NCBI GenBank assembly: GCA_047618565.1 | Contig: JBLHKW010000058.1 | Coordinates: 1-28,448 of the forward strand | Direction of reading: 5' to 3' | From: JBLHKW01 sp047618565 | GTDB taxonomy: Bacteria > Planctomycetota > UBA1135 > GCA-002686595 | Length of the DNA: 28,448 nucleotides | In this document: positions 7,437 through 16,378 of the stretch, piece after piece | Numbering within the stretch: the stretch's first letter is position 1 | Layout of the letters: every line of letters starts with the position of its first letter | Position numbers and translations under genes: made by a program | The notes under the pieces: generated by a model | Told to the model about the DNA's origin: nothing | The model's database searches: none | What the model saw: the letters and a program-made list of their open reading frames with translations, nothing else

Positions 7437-8522
7437 ATGAACTCGACCAAGTCACCCGTGTCCCGCGAGCGGGTCCAGCAGGCTCCGAAGGTGCTCCTGC
7501 ACGAACACCTGGACGGCTCCCTGCGTGCCGCCACCGTACTCGAGCTGGCCCGTGACGCTGGCTACGAAGGCCTGCCGGAGAGCGAGCCCGAGGCCCTGGC
7601 GCGCTGGTTCTTCGAGGGCGCCGACCACGGCGACCTGGGTCTCTACCTGAAGGGCTTCTCGCACACGATCGCCATCATGCAGACGGCCGATGCGCTCGAG
7701 CGCGTCGCGTACGAGTCCATGGAGGACCTGGCGGCGGACAACGTGGTCTACGCGGAGATCCGATTCGCGCCCCACTTCCACACGCAGGAAGGTCTCGGGC
7801 TGGACGCGGTCATGCGCGCGGTCCTGCGCGGCCTGCGTCGTGGACAGGCCGACTTCGGCATCGAGTTCGGGCTGATCGTGTGCGCGATGCGCAACGAGTC
7901 GGCCGAGCTCTCCCTGAAGCTGGCCGAGCTGTCGGTCGCGTGGCGCCAGCGCGGCTGCGTGGGTTTCGACCTGGCGGGCGAGGAGGACGGCCACCCGCCC
8001 AAGCACCACATCGAGGCCTTCCAGCTGATCATGCGCAGCAACGGCTCGATCACGATCCACGCCGGCGAGAGCTTTGGCCCGGAGAGCATCTGGCAGGCGT
8101 TGCAGTACTGTGGCGCGCACCGCATCGGCCACGGCACGCGACTGTTCGACGAGATAGTGGTTTACGAGGAGAAGGTCATCCACGTCGGCGGGCTGGCGCG
8201 CTACGTGCTCGATCACCGCATCCCGATCGAGGTCTGCCTGTCGAGCAACGTACACACCGGCGCCACACCCTCGATCGCTGAGCACCCGTTCCGCTACTTC
8301 CTCGACGAGGGCTACCGGGTCACCCTGAACACGGACAACCGGCTGATGAGCCGCACGAGCATGACCGAGGAGTATCTCGTCGCTGTCGAGGAGTTCGGCT
8401 GCGACCTGGACGACCTCGAGCGCATCGCCATCAACTCGATGAAATCCGCGTTCTTCCCCTACGCGGAACGTGTGCGCCTGATCGACGAGAAGATCCGTCC
8501 CGGCTACCGGACCCTGGCCTGA
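7437..8522 (+). CDS. add: Adenosine deaminase
   Basis: 361 aa. It hydrolyses adenosine (and deoxyadenosine) to inosine and ammonia in purine salvage. The TIM-barrel metal and catalytic residues can be placed: H22-x-H24 (LHEHLDGS), H208 and E211 (IHAGES), H232 (RIGHGTRL) and D300 in TLNTDNRLMS. The GFDLAGEE segment (177-183) is typical of true adenosine deaminases. The NTDN form of the last motif replaces NTDD, as also seen in actinobacterial Add proteins. The ATG at 7437 was preferred over the in-frame ATG at 7401 because the latter falls inside the candidate promoter and adds non-conserved residues. It is divergent from gltX and followed 8 bases later by an esterase gene. Confidence 0.95.
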   Translation: MNSTKSPVSRERVQQAPKVLLHEHLDGSLRAATVLELARDAGYEGLPESEPEALARWFFEGADHGDLGLYLKGFSHTIAIMQTADALERVAYESMEDLAADNVVYAEIRFAPHFHTQEGLGLDAVMRAVLRGLRRGQADFGIEFGLIVCAMRNESAELSLKLAELSVAWRQRGCVGFDLAGEEDGHPPKHHIEAFQLIMRSNGSITIHAGESFGPESIWQALQYCGAHRIGHGTRLFDEIVVYEEKVIHVGGLARYVLDHRIPIEVCLSSNVHTGATPSIAEHPFRYFLDEGYRVTLNTDNRLMSRTSMTEEYLVAVEEFGCDLDDLERIAINSMKSAFFPYAERVRLIDEKIRPGYRTLA

Positions 8523-8530
8523 GGCGGAAC

Positions 8531-9562
8531 ATGGACGAAACCCCGTACCGGCGCGATCCCCTGGCCTTCACGGGGCGCGTCGAGACGCGCCCGTTCGAGA
8601 GTCGCGCCCTGCAGGGCAATGCACTCGGCGACGCGCACATCCGTGAGGTGCCGGTCTACCTGCCCCCGAACTTCGAAGACGTCGAGGGCGGCTTGCCGGT
8701 GGTCTTCATCCTGTCGGCCTTCACGGGCCGGCCCCAGGCGTTGCTCGAGACGCACCCGTGGAAAGCGGGCGTGGTGCAGGCCTTCGATCGCGCCGTCGCC
8801 AGCGGCGAAGCGCCGCCCGCGATCCTGGTGATGCCCGACGCCTTCACGCGCCTTGGCGGAAGCCAGTACGTGGACAGCAGCTTCTGCGGGAACTACGAGA
8901 CCTACGTGGCGCGCGAGCTGGTGGCGTTCATCGACGAGACCTACCCGACGCGCCCCGGGCGCCGGGCCGTGTGCGGGAAGAGCTCCGGAGGCTTCGGCGC
9001 CCTGCACCTGGGCATGCGCCATCCCGACACGTTTCCGGTGGTGGCGTCGATCTCAGGCGACTGCCATTTTGAATTCGGGTACGCGTCGGACTTCCTGAAC
9101 GCCGCGCGCGGCCTGCTGGCCCACGACTCGGATCCGGCCGCCTTCCTGGCCGCCTTCGCGCAACACTGCGACCTCTCGGGCGACGGTCACGCGGTCCTCA
9201 ACCTGCTCGCCATGTCGGCCTGCTACTCCCCCAACCCGGACTCGCCCATGGGCTTCGACCTGCCCATCGATCCGCGCTCGGGCGAGCGCATCCAGGCCAC
9301 CTGGGAGCGCTGGCTCGCGTACGACCCGCTACACGCGAGCAAGCACTTTGCCGCAAACCTGCGGCGCCTCGAGTGGCTGTACCTGGAGGCGGGCCGCAGC
9401 GACGAGTTCCATCTGCAGTTCGCGCTGCGAGCGCTCACCGGGCGCCTGCGCGAGCTGGAGGTCCCGTTCGAGCACGTGGAGTTCGAGGGCGGACATTTCG
9501 GCCTGAATGCACGCCTGACGGCCCTGCTCCCCGAGCTGGTCCGCCGCCTCGGCCGCGACTGA
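8531..9562 (+). CDS. Alpha/beta-hydrolase, esterase-D/enterochelin-esterase family
   Basis: 343 aa. The nucleophile elbow is G149-K-S151-S-G153, in the CGKSSGGFGAL context characteristic of the putative esterase family PF00756 (esterase D, Fes, antigen 85). Asp291 (LEAGRSDEF) and His322 (EGGHFGLN) are well placed to complete the triad. There is no signal peptide, so the enzyme is probably cytoplasmic. The natural ester is unknown; family members act on S-formylglutathione, enterobactin-type esters or acyl sugars. The ATG at 8531 has GGCGG a few bases upstream and begins 8 bases after the add stop codon, so the two genes are probably co-transcribed, although no functional link to adenosine metabolism is obvious. 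Confidence 0.85.
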   Translation: MDETPYRRDPLAFTGRVETRPFESRALQGNALGDAHIREVPVYLPPNFEDVEGGLPVVFILSAFTGRPQALLETHPWKAGVVQAFDRAVASGEAPPAILVMPDAFTRLGGSQYVDSSFCGNYETYVARELVAFIDETYPTRPGRRAVCGKSSGGFGALHLGMRHPDTFPVVASISGDCHFEFGYASDFLNAARGLLAHDSDPAAFLAAFAQHCDLSGDGHAVLNLLAMSACYSPNPDSPMGFDLPIDPRSGERIQATWERWLAYDPLHASKHFAANLRRLEWLYLEAGRSDEFHLQFALRALTGRLRELEVPFEHVEFEGGHFGLNARLTALLPELVRRLGRD

Positions 9563-9567
9563 TCCGA

Positions 9568-9598
9568 GCCGGGAGCCCCTGCCACGCGAGTTCCCGGC
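9568..9598 (+). terminator. Hairpin after the add-esterase operon
   Basis: GCCGGGA (9568-9574) pairs with TCCCGGC (9592-9598) across a 17-base loop, starting 5 bases after the stop codon. No T-run follows, so it is a weak candidate. Confidence 0.35.
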
Positions 9599-9643
9599 CC
9601 GAGAAGTGCGCGCACGGCTTCGATTCCCGGGCAACCTCGCTTA

Positions 9644-9670
9644 GGATCCAGCATTGCCCGCCCTGGATCC
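9644..9670. promoter_or_regulatory. 8-bp inverted repeat just upstream of the M28 peptidase gene
   Basis: GGATCCAG (9644-9651) and CTGGATCC (9663-9670) are perfect inverted copies separated by 11 bases. A possible -10 element, TAGGAT (9642-9647), overlaps the left arm, and the ATG at 9686 is 15 bases past the right arm. It could be an operator or a hairpin in the mRNA leader. Confidence 0.4.
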
Positions 9671-9685
9671 GACTCCCCCGCCCCC

Positions 9686-11824
9686 ATGCTTTCACCGTTC
9701 GCCCTCAGCGTCACGACGCTCCTCCTGCTCGCCCCGGGCCTTCCGATTGCCGCCGGCGTTCAGACGCCCGCTGCCGAGGACAATGCCCCGCCTGCGCGCG
9801 AGCTGCTACGCGAGCTGACTTCGGCCACGCGACTGGCCGGTACATCGGGCTCCCGGCGAGCCGCGGAATGGCTGGCCGGGGAACTCGTGCAGGCCGGACT
9901 CGACGTGGAACTCGACGTGCGCGAGGTGCTGCTCTCGCTACCGCACCAGCTCGACCTGCAACTGTTCGAAGACGCCCTGGCGGACAAGCCCTTTCACGAG
10001 CACTACGCGTCCTTCGACCCGGACCAGGTGCCCGCGGCCGACATCCCCCCGTTCAGCGCCTGGACCGCAAGCGGCGAGGTGCGCGCGGCGGTGATCGACG
10101 CGGGCCATGGCCTGCACGCCGACTACGAACGACTGCGCGCGGCGGGCGTCGACCCGGCCGGCAAGGTGGCGCTGGTGCGTTACGGTCGGGCGTACCGCGG
10201 CGTCAAGGTCGAGATCGCGGCCGAGCTTGGGTGCAAGGCCGTCCTGCTGTTCAGCGACCCGGAGGGAGACGGCGCCGCGAAGGGCGACACGTGGCCGAAG
10301 GGCCGCTGGAAGCCTGACTGGGCCGTGCAGCGTGGCGCGATCCTCGAGATCGCGAGCCAGCCCGGGGATCCGTCGACGCCGGGCTTCGCATCCCCCGCGC
10401 CCGGCGAGACGGCGTCGCGCAAGCGCCTCCACGGCGCCGAGCTCGAAGACCGGCTGCCATCGATCCCCTGCCTGCCGATCGGCGCGGCGCAGGCGGCGCG
10501 CATCATCGAGAAACTCCGCATGCGCAGGGTCGCGGTCGAGCCAGCGGACGGTGAAGGCGAGGCCGAGAAAGTACGCATGCGGGTCGGACCGGGCCCGGTC
10601 GAGGCCTTCATTCGGGTGGATGCGCCCAGGACCCTGCGGCCGATCGTGAACGTGATCGCGCGCATCGACGGACTGCACGCGCAGACGGTCTTGCTTGGCA
10701 ACCACCGAGACGCCTGGGTGCGCGGAGCCCACGACGCGGGCAGCGGCACGATCGCCTTGCTGCGTGCCGCGCAACGGCTCGGACAGCGCGCACGGGACGG
10801 CTGGCGGCCCGAGCGCTCGATCGCCTTCGCGTTCTGGGACGCCGAGGAGTTCGGTTTGATCGGCAGCACGGAATGGGCGGAAGCCAACGCGGACTGGGTG
10901 CGGGACAACCTGCTGGCCTACGTCAATGGCGATGCGGTCGTCGGCGGCGCGCGCTTCCACGCCAGTGGCAGCCCGGGCATGGAGTCCGTGCTCGCACGCG
11001 CCCTGGCCGGCGTGCCCGACCCGAGCGACGGGACGCGCTCCCTGGCCCAGACATGGCTGGACGCGGACGGTGCCGCTGGACAGCTGCGCCTGCCCGGGTC
11101 CGGATCGGACTTCACGGCCTTCGCCCACCACCTGCAGGTGCCCGTGCTCGATCTGGGTTTCGGCGGCTCGGGCGGCGGTCAGTACCACACCCGCTTCGAC
11201 GACTTCAGTTTCGTCGAACGCTTCATCGACCCGGACTTCCAGGTACACGAGACGGCGGGCGCGCTCTTCGCTGCCCTGGCCACCGAGATCGCGAGCGCGG
11301 GCCCCCTGGCTCTCGACGAAGCCTGGGCTGCGCACGAACTCGCCCGCCACGCGCGCGCGGCGGCCGACGCCATCGGCGCGGAGCCGGCCGAGCGTCTCGC
11401 GACGGCCTTCGAAGCCCTGGAGTCCGCGGTGAAGGGCGCCTGGAACAGCTGGAGCGAGAAACAGGTCGAAGGTGCGTCGAGCATGGAAGGCATGCGGCGC
11501 GGCGAGGCCCCGAGCCTGGATCAGGCCAACGCGTCCAGCCCAGAGGGCGCCAGCACTCTCGCGCTCGATGCCCTGGCGCTGACGTCCCTGCGCGAGCGCC
11601 TCTTCGCACGACTCGACCTGCCGTCGGGCTTGAGCGGCCGGCCCTGGTACCAGAATCGCCTCTGGGCGCCGAGTCTTGACTCGGGCTACGCCGCCGAGAC
11701 CTTCCCGCTCCTGCGCCAGGGCGCGGGCGATGCGCAGGAGCGCGCACGCCACCTGAGCACGCTGCTCGACGCCATCGACAGCCATCGCGAGACCTGGACG
11801 GCGCGCCTGCCCACGCCGGAATAA
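9686..11824 (+). CDS. Secreted M28 metallopeptidase, glutamate-carboxypeptidase-II/PSMA-like
   Basis: 712 aa with a signal peptide (hydrophobic 6-24). A PA-type insert lies at about 125-300. The M28 catalytic domain follows, with two-zinc ligands that can be placed: H340 (GNHRDAW), D350 (GAHDAGSG), E387/E388 (FWDAEEFGLIGSTEWAE), D416 (NGDAVVG) and H501 (YHTRFDDF). The C-terminal ~190 residues are helical, like the dimerisation domain of human GCPII. The FWDAEEFGLIGSTEWAE block is nearly the same as in GCPII/PSMA, which removes C-terminal glutamate from peptides; the actual specificity here is unknown. The product probably acts outside the cytoplasmic membrane. The ABC exporter genes begin 10 bases after its stop codon, which suggests co-transcription. 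Confidence 0.9.
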   Translation: MLSPFALSVTTLLLLAPGLPIAAGVQTPAAEDNAPPARELLRELTSATRLAGTSGSRRAAEWLAGELVQAGLDVELDVREVLLSLPHQLDLQLFEDALADKPFHEHYASFDPDQVPAADIPPFSAWTASGEVRAAVIDAGHGLHADYERLRAAGVDPAGKVALVRYGRAYRGVKVEIAAELGCKAVLLFSDPEGDGAAKGDTWPKGRWKPDWAVQRGAILEIASQPGDPSTPGFASPAPGETASRKRLHGAELEDRLPSIPCLPIGAAQAARIIEKLRMRRVAVEPADGEGEAEKVRMRVGPGPVEAFIRVDAPRTLRPIVNVIARIDGLHAQTVLLGNHRDAWVRGAHDAGSGTIALLRAAQRLGQRARDGWRPERSIAFAFWDAEEFGLIGSTEWAEANADWVRDNLLAYVNGDAVVGGARFHASGSPGMESVLARALAGVPDPSDGTRSLAQTWLDADGAAGQLRLPGSGSDFTAFAHHLQVPVLDLGFGGSGGGQYHTRFDDFSFVERFIDPDFQVHETAGALFAALATEIASAGPLALDEAWAAHELARHARAAADAIGAEPAERLATAFEALESAVKGAWNSWSEKQVEGASSMEGMRRGEAPSLDQANASSPEGASTLALDALALTSLRERLFARLDLPSGLSGRPWYQNRLWAPSLDSGYAAETFPLLRQGAGDAQERARHLSTLLDAIDSHRETWTARLPTPE

Positions 11825-11834
11825 TCGGCGCAAC

Positions 11835-13580
11835 GTGAGGACCCTCTTCTCATTCTTCGAGCGCTTCCTGCGCTACCGCGGGACGCTGCTCCTGGGGTTC
11901 CTGTGCATTCCCATGGCACAGCTCGCGGACGTGGCCCTGACCGTCGTGGTCGGCGACGCGATCACGCGCATGCAGACGGCTCCGGACACGGAGTTCATGC
12001 GCGGCATGTTGCTGCTGTTCGCACTCTTCGTCGTGGTGCACGCGATCTTTCGCTTCGCACAGCGCTGGTTACTGGTCGTCGTCTCGCGGCGGGTCGAGAT
12101 CCAACTCAAGCGCGACCTGTTCGACAAGCTCACGTCGCTGCCCTTCTCGTTCCACAACCAGAGCCGCTCCGGCGATGTGGTCAGCCGGCTGACATCGGAC
12201 GTCGAGAACATCCGCATGTTCCTCGGGCCGGGCCTGATGTACACCGCCGGCGCCATGGTGGTCGTCCCGATCACGATCGTGCTGCTGTTCTCGCTCAACC
12301 CGGCCCTGGCGCTGACCATGACCCTGCCGATGGTGCTCATGGGCACGGCCATGAAGCTGCTCACGCCACGGCTGCATCGCCATTCCCTGGCGGTCCAGGA
12401 GAGCCTGGCCGACATCAGCCACCGGGCGCAGGAGAACTTTTCCGGGATCCGCATCGTCAAGGGTTACGCACGCGAGGACCAGCAGGCGGCCCTGTTCGAG
12501 CGCACGAGTCGCGAGAACATGGTCAACCAGGTCGAGCTGGGGCGCGCGCGCAGCGTGATGAACGCCGCGATCCACGGCGCCAACGACCTGACCTTCGTCA
12601 GCATCCTCATCATCGGCGGACTGGCGCTGATCGATCGGCGCCTCGTGGATGGCGACCTGTTCAAGTTCATCGACCTGACCTTCAAGGTCTTCTGGCCCCT
12701 GATCGCCCTGGGCTGGATCGCCGGCATGTACCCGCGCGCCGTGGCGAGCGCCCAGCGCATCATGGAGCTGCTCGGACGCGAATCGGACATAGAAGAGCCC
12801 CAGCAGCCGCGCGAACTGGAGCGCGTCGATGGCCGCATCGATCTCGAAGGCGTGCACTTCACCTACCCTGAAGCCGCCACACCGGCGCTGTCCGGCATCG
12901 ACCTCGCCGTGCCGTCGGGCTCGACCCTGGCCGTGGTCGGGCCAACGGGCTGCGGCAAGAGCACGCTGCTCAACCTGCTCGGGCGTCTGCACGAACCCGA
13001 AGGCACGATCCGGCTCGACGGCGTTCCGATCCGGGAGCTGTCGCTCTCCACCCTGCGCGCAGCCTTCGGCTATGTGCCCCAGGACAGCTTTTTGTTCTCG
13101 GAGTCCTACGAGGCCAACATCCGCTTCGGGGCGGACCGAGCGCTCTCCGATGCGGAGGTCGAGGCGTTGATCGAACGCGCATGCATGACCGAGGAAGTGG
13201 CGGCCTTCCCCGACGGCGTCGATCAGGTGATCGGCGAACGCGGAGTCTCGCTCTCGGGCGGCCAGCGCCAGCGTACCTGCATCGCACGCGCCCTGGCCCG
13301 CAACCCGCGCGTGCTGGTGCTCGATGATTGCCTCTCCGCTGTCGATACAGAGACGGAGAAGGAGCTCGTCAGCAACCTGCGCGATGTTGGCGAAGGACGC
13401 ACGGTGATCCTCGCCGCGCACCAGCTGTCCACCGTGCGCAGTGCCGAACAGGTGCTGGTGCTCACGGTGGAAGGCACGCCCGCGGACCTCGGCACCCACG
13501 ATCAGCTGATCGAGCGCCCGGGTTGGTACCGGGACACCTGGCGTCAGCAGCAGCGCCTGGAGGAGCTCTCGGGTCTATGA
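11835..13580 (+). CDS. ABC exporter half-transporter with an atypical Walker B (degenerate-site subunit)
   Basis: 581 aa from a GTG start. The N-terminal ~310 residues form the six-helix exporter membrane domain. The ATPase domain has Walker A at 369-376 (GPTGCGKS), a Q-loop at VPQD, the signature LSGGQ (473-477) and the H-loop H529. Walker B reads VLVLDD (493-498): D498 stands where the catalytic glutamate normally is. This is the pattern of the non-catalytic-site subunit in heterodimeric exporters such as TM287/288, BmrCD and MdlAB. It overlaps the next gene by four bases (ATGA), so equal production of the two halves is expected. The substrate is unknown; relatives export drugs, lipids or peptides. 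The in-frame start was kept because it lies 10 bases after the peptidase stop codon. Confidence 0.92.
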   Translation: MRTLFSFFERFLRYRGTLLLGFLCIPMAQLADVALTVVVGDAITRMQTAPDTEFMRGMLLLFALFVVVHAIFRFAQRWLLVVVSRRVEIQLKRDLFDKLTSLPFSFHNQSRSGDVVSRLTSDVENIRMFLGPGLMYTAGAMVVVPITIVLLFSLNPALALTMTLPMVLMGTAMKLLTPRLHRHSLAVQESLADISHRAQENFSGIRIVKGYAREDQQAALFERTSRENMVNQVELGRARSVMNAAIHGANDLTFVSILIIGGLALIDRRLVDGDLFKFIDLTFKVFWPLIALGWIAGMYPRAVASAQRIMELLGRESDIEEPQQPRELERVDGRIDLEGVHFTYPEAATPALSGIDLAVPSGSTLAVVGPTGCGKSTLLNLLGRLHEPEGTIRLDGVPIRELSLSTLRAAFGYVPQDSFLFSESYEANIRFGADRALSDAEVEALIERACMTEEVAAFPDGVDQVIGERGVSLSGGQRQRTCIARALARNPRVLVLDDCLSAVDTETEKELVSNLRDVGEGRTVILAAHQLSTVRSAEQVLVLTVEGTPADLGTHDQLIERPGWYRDTWRQQQRLEELSGL

Positions 13581-15388
13581 GCGAGAGTGAAACGGAGGTC
13601 ATCGCCAGCAAGGTCTGGGATCACTCGCTGTTCCGGCGGCTGCTGACGTTCGCACGCCCTCACGCGCGGCTGTTCATGCAGAGCTTCCTGGTCCTGGCCG
13701 GGCTGCTCGTGCTGGACCTGATCGGTCCCTGGATCTGGCGCCGCGCCCTCGACGGTCCGGTGGCCGCCAGTCGCGCTGAGGGCATCGTCGACCGCGCCGC
13801 CCACATCCAGGAACTCTGGTTCTGGATCGCACTGTTCATGGGCCTGGTGCTCGTGCGCGTCGTCTTTTGCTACCTGGAGACGGCCCAGCTCACGCGCACA
13901 GGCCAGGCGGTGGTGCACGACCTGCGCGTGCGCCTGTTCCGCCACATCCAGAGCCTCGACCTGCGCTTCTTCGACAAGCAGCCGACCGGTTCCCTGGTCA
14001 CGCGCGTCACGGGCGACATCGAGAACCTGAACGAGATGTTCACGTCGGGCGTGGTGGTGCTCGCCTTCGACCTGATCAAGGTCGGCATCGTGCTCTGCAT
14101 CCTGTTCTTCATCCACTGGAAGCTGGCACTGGTCGTCCTGGTCCTGACGCCGCTCCTGATCGGCATCAGCATCGCCTTCCGCGGCGGAGCGCGGCGCGCC
14201 CACCGCGTCGTGCGCGCGCACCTGGCGCGCCTGAATGGCTACCTGCAGGAGGTGCTCTCGGGCATCCGCGTGGTCCAGGTCTTCCGGCGCGAGCAGCGCG
14301 TCTCCGAGCGCTTCCAGGATCATCTCGACGGCTACTTCAAGGCCAACCGACGCACGATCTATCTGTTCGCGCTGTTCTACCCGGCCATGTCGAGCGCCGT
14401 CTACCTGATCCAAGGCGTGACGCTCTGGGTCGTGGGCCAGTCCTTCATCGACGGCGGCATCACCTACGGAGTGTTCGTGCAGTTCTGGTTCTACCTGAAC
14501 CTGCTCGTGCGTCCGATCCGCGAGCTCGGCGAACGCTACAACGTGATGCAGTCGGCCTTCGCCTCCGCGGAACGCGTCTTCCAGATCCTCGACATGCGAC
14601 CGCATGTGCGACCGCCCGCCGAGCCGCGGCAGCTCCCCACAGGCACAGGCCCGGGCCACGTGCGCTTCGAGAACGTCTCCTTCAGCTACATCGAGGGCAA
14701 GCAGGTGCTCTCGGAGGTCAGCTTCGACATCCCGCCCGGGCACACCGTGGCGATCGTGGGCGCGACGGGCTCGGGCAAGTCGACCCTGGTCAACCTCCTG
14801 CTGCGCTACTACGACCCCAGCGCGGGCCGCATCACCCTGGATGGCATCGACATCGCCGAGCTCGACCCGCGCGCCCTGCGCCAGCGCTTCGGCCTGGTCC
14901 TGCAGGAGGACTTCCTGTTCGCGGGAAGCGTGCGCGACAACCTGGTCATGGAGCGGCCCGAAGTCGACGAAGCGTCCCTGCAGTCCGCGTTGAGCGCCAG
15001 CCGCGCCGACGCCCTGCTCGAGCGCCTGCCCGGCGGCCTGTCGGCCCAGGTCGCGGAACGCGGGGCAACCTTCTCGACCGGTCAGCGTCAGCTGCTCGCG
15101 ATCGCGCGCGCCCTGGCCGGACGACCCGGCATCGTGATCCTCGACGAGGCCACCGCCAGCATCGACTCCGCAACCGAAGCCCAGATCGAGCAGGCCACCA
15201 ACAGCCTGCTCAAGGACCGCAGCGGCCTGGTCATCGCGCACCGCCTTTCGACCATCCGGCGCGCCGACCAGATCCTCGTGATGCACAAGGGCGAGTTGCG
15301 GGAACGGGGAACGCACTCGGAACTGCTCGAACACGGTGGGCTCTACGCACGCCTGCACGCGCTGCAGTTCGCCGCCCCGGTGGCCTAG
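13577..15388 (+). CDS. ABC exporter half-transporter, catalytic partner
   Basis: 603 aa. An ATG inside the ATGA overlap with the previous gene is the evident start; longer in-frame sequence is the shadow of that gene. Six membrane helices span about 33-330. Walker A is GATGSGKS (395-402), Walker B is IVILDE (519-524) with the catalytic glutamate present, and H555 is the switch histidine. The signature is FSTGQ (499-503) instead of LSGGQ. In known heterodimers the altered signature pairs with the partner's degenerate Walker B, leaving one fully active ATP site. The two genes therefore look like a bona fide asymmetric exporter and not two independent homodimers. The C-terminal end converges with the cupin gene, 14 bases apart. 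Confidence 0.93.
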   Translation: MSESETEVIASKVWDHSLFRRLLTFARPHARLFMQSFLVLAGLLVLDLIGPWIWRRALDGPVAASRAEGIVDRAAHIQELWFWIALFMGLVLVRVVFCYLETAQLTRTGQAVVHDLRVRLFRHIQSLDLRFFDKQPTGSLVTRVTGDIENLNEMFTSGVVVLAFDLIKVGIVLCILFFIHWKLALVVLVLTPLLIGISIAFRGGARRAHRVVRAHLARLNGYLQEVLSGIRVVQVFRREQRVSERFQDHLDGYFKANRRTIYLFALFYPAMSSAVYLIQGVTLWVVGQSFIDGGITYGVFVQFWFYLNLLVRPIRELGERYNVMQSAFASAERVFQILDMRPHVRPPAEPRQLPTGTGPGHVRFENVSFSYIEGKQVLSEVSFDIPPGHTVAIVGATGSGKSTLVNLLLRYYDPSAGRITLDGIDIAELDPRALRQRFGLVLQEDFLFAGSVRDNLVMERPEVDEASLQSALSASRADALLERLPGGLSAQVAERGATFSTGQRQLLAIARALAGRPGIVILDEATASIDSATEAQIEQATNSLLKDRSGLVIAHRLSTIRRADQILVMHKGELRERGTHSELLEHGGLYARLHALQFAAPVA

Positions 15389-15402
15389 CAAGCTTCGAGG
15401 GT

Positions 15403-16143
15403 TCAGTCGGTCCAGATGCCGGTGAAGACGCCGTCTTGATCTCCGGCCGCCTCTCCGAGCTCCAGATACGGCGTCGCACGCTTCTCGAGGATGCGCGTCG
15501 TGATGTCGAGGCCGCGCGCACCGTCGCGCCCCGCCTTGAAACCGTGGACGTAGTTGCGCTGCAGATTGACGAGGTTCGTGCCTCCCGGCGTCAGCCACTG
15601 CGAAATCGTGCGCCGCACCTGAAAGGGCTCGGCCGAATCGTAGTCGGGCACGCCGAGCACCTCGAAGTTCTCGACCCGCGCGGCCCCCTCGAGGCCGAAG
15701 GTGACGACATTGCCATAGGTGTGCGCGTGGCTGCGAACCTCGGAGCCCGGCTCCATCTTCCAGTGCAGGATCACGAACGGTCCGGGCGCACCGTTCAAGC
15801 CGATCGAGACACCGCCGTCCTGGCTCGTCGGCCGCAACTCCGGCACGGGCACGCCCTCGAGGCGCACCGCGTAAGCTGCGAGCGTCAGCAGGTAACGGTC
15901 CTGCCCCGCGAGCGTGGGATCCTCGACCAGCGCCTTCGCCACCGGCACGGCCTCGACCAGAAACTCCTCGAGCGTCAGCGCCGCGCTCTCGCTCGCCCCG
16001 ATACGCAGCTCTGGGCGCCCCGGAACGGCCACCACTCCGAAGGCCACGGCTGCAGTCTTCAGGAAGCAGCGCCTCTCCACGGTGACCCCGGACTCGACCT
16101 CGACCCGCTCTCCGAGCGGCAACTCCTGGGCGTCATGCTCCAT
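15403..16143 (-). CDS. Twin-arginine-signal cupin-fold protein
   Basis: 246 aa. Residues 24-37 read RRCFLKTAAVAFGV, a twin-arginine-type signal after a 23-residue N-tail, so export in folded form is likely. The body resembles small double-stranded beta-helix (cupin) metal proteins: residues 124-153 contain a strand, a PGSEVRSHAH motif with H139 and H141, then a TFGLEG turn, and H200 lies in NYVHGF. These could be metal ligands, as in cysteine-dioxygenase-like cupins, but the usual glutamate of cupin motif 1 is not seen (N145 is near that place). Enzyme activity is therefore uncertain. The ATG at 16143 has AAGGGAAAG a few bases upstream, a good ribosome-binding site. The 235 bases upstream (16144-16378) contain no gene. 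Confidence 0.68.
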   Translation of the reverse strand: MEHDAQELPLGERVEVESGVTVERRCFLKTAAVAFGVVAVPGRPELRIGASESAALTLEEFLVEAVPVAKALVEDPTLAGQDRYLLTLAAYAVRLEGVPVPELRPTSQDGGVSIGLNGAPGPFVILHWKMEPGSEVRSHAHTYGNVVTFGLEGAARVENFEVLGVPDYDSAEPFQVRRTISQWLTPGGTNLVNLQRNYVHGFKAGRDGARGLDITTRILEKRATPYLELGEAAGDQDGVFTGIWTD

Positions 16144-16378
16144 TCGGTGCTTTCCCTTCGCTTGAGTGCGGCGGCGTTACAGCCCAGATCATGCCACCAG
16201 ATCCACGTCCTGATCGCCGCGCAAACGCGAGTCTCCACTTCTTACGGACCCCAATCAACCCAGCGCGGCGTCGAGCACCCGGCACCTGGCGACGCGCACT
16301 TCCCGCAGGTCCAGAGCGTCGAACACGGCTCCGGATCACCGAAACGCGCCACCTGACAACGGTGCCGACATTCGGCGA

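Noticed and set aside
9938..11833. 631-codon minus-strand frame opposite the M28 peptidase
   Set aside because: The plus-strand gene has every M28 zinc ligand; the opposite frame has no domain signature.
12069..15598. Very long open frames on the minus strand opposite the two ABC transporter genes (476 and 684 codons), and an 829-codon frame on the plus strand at 13867-16356
   Set aside because: They are GC-rich shadow frames of the ABC and cupin genes: compositions are dominated by Arg/His/Asp or Arg/Pro/Ala, there are no recognisable motifs, and they overlap genes with complete catalytic motifs.
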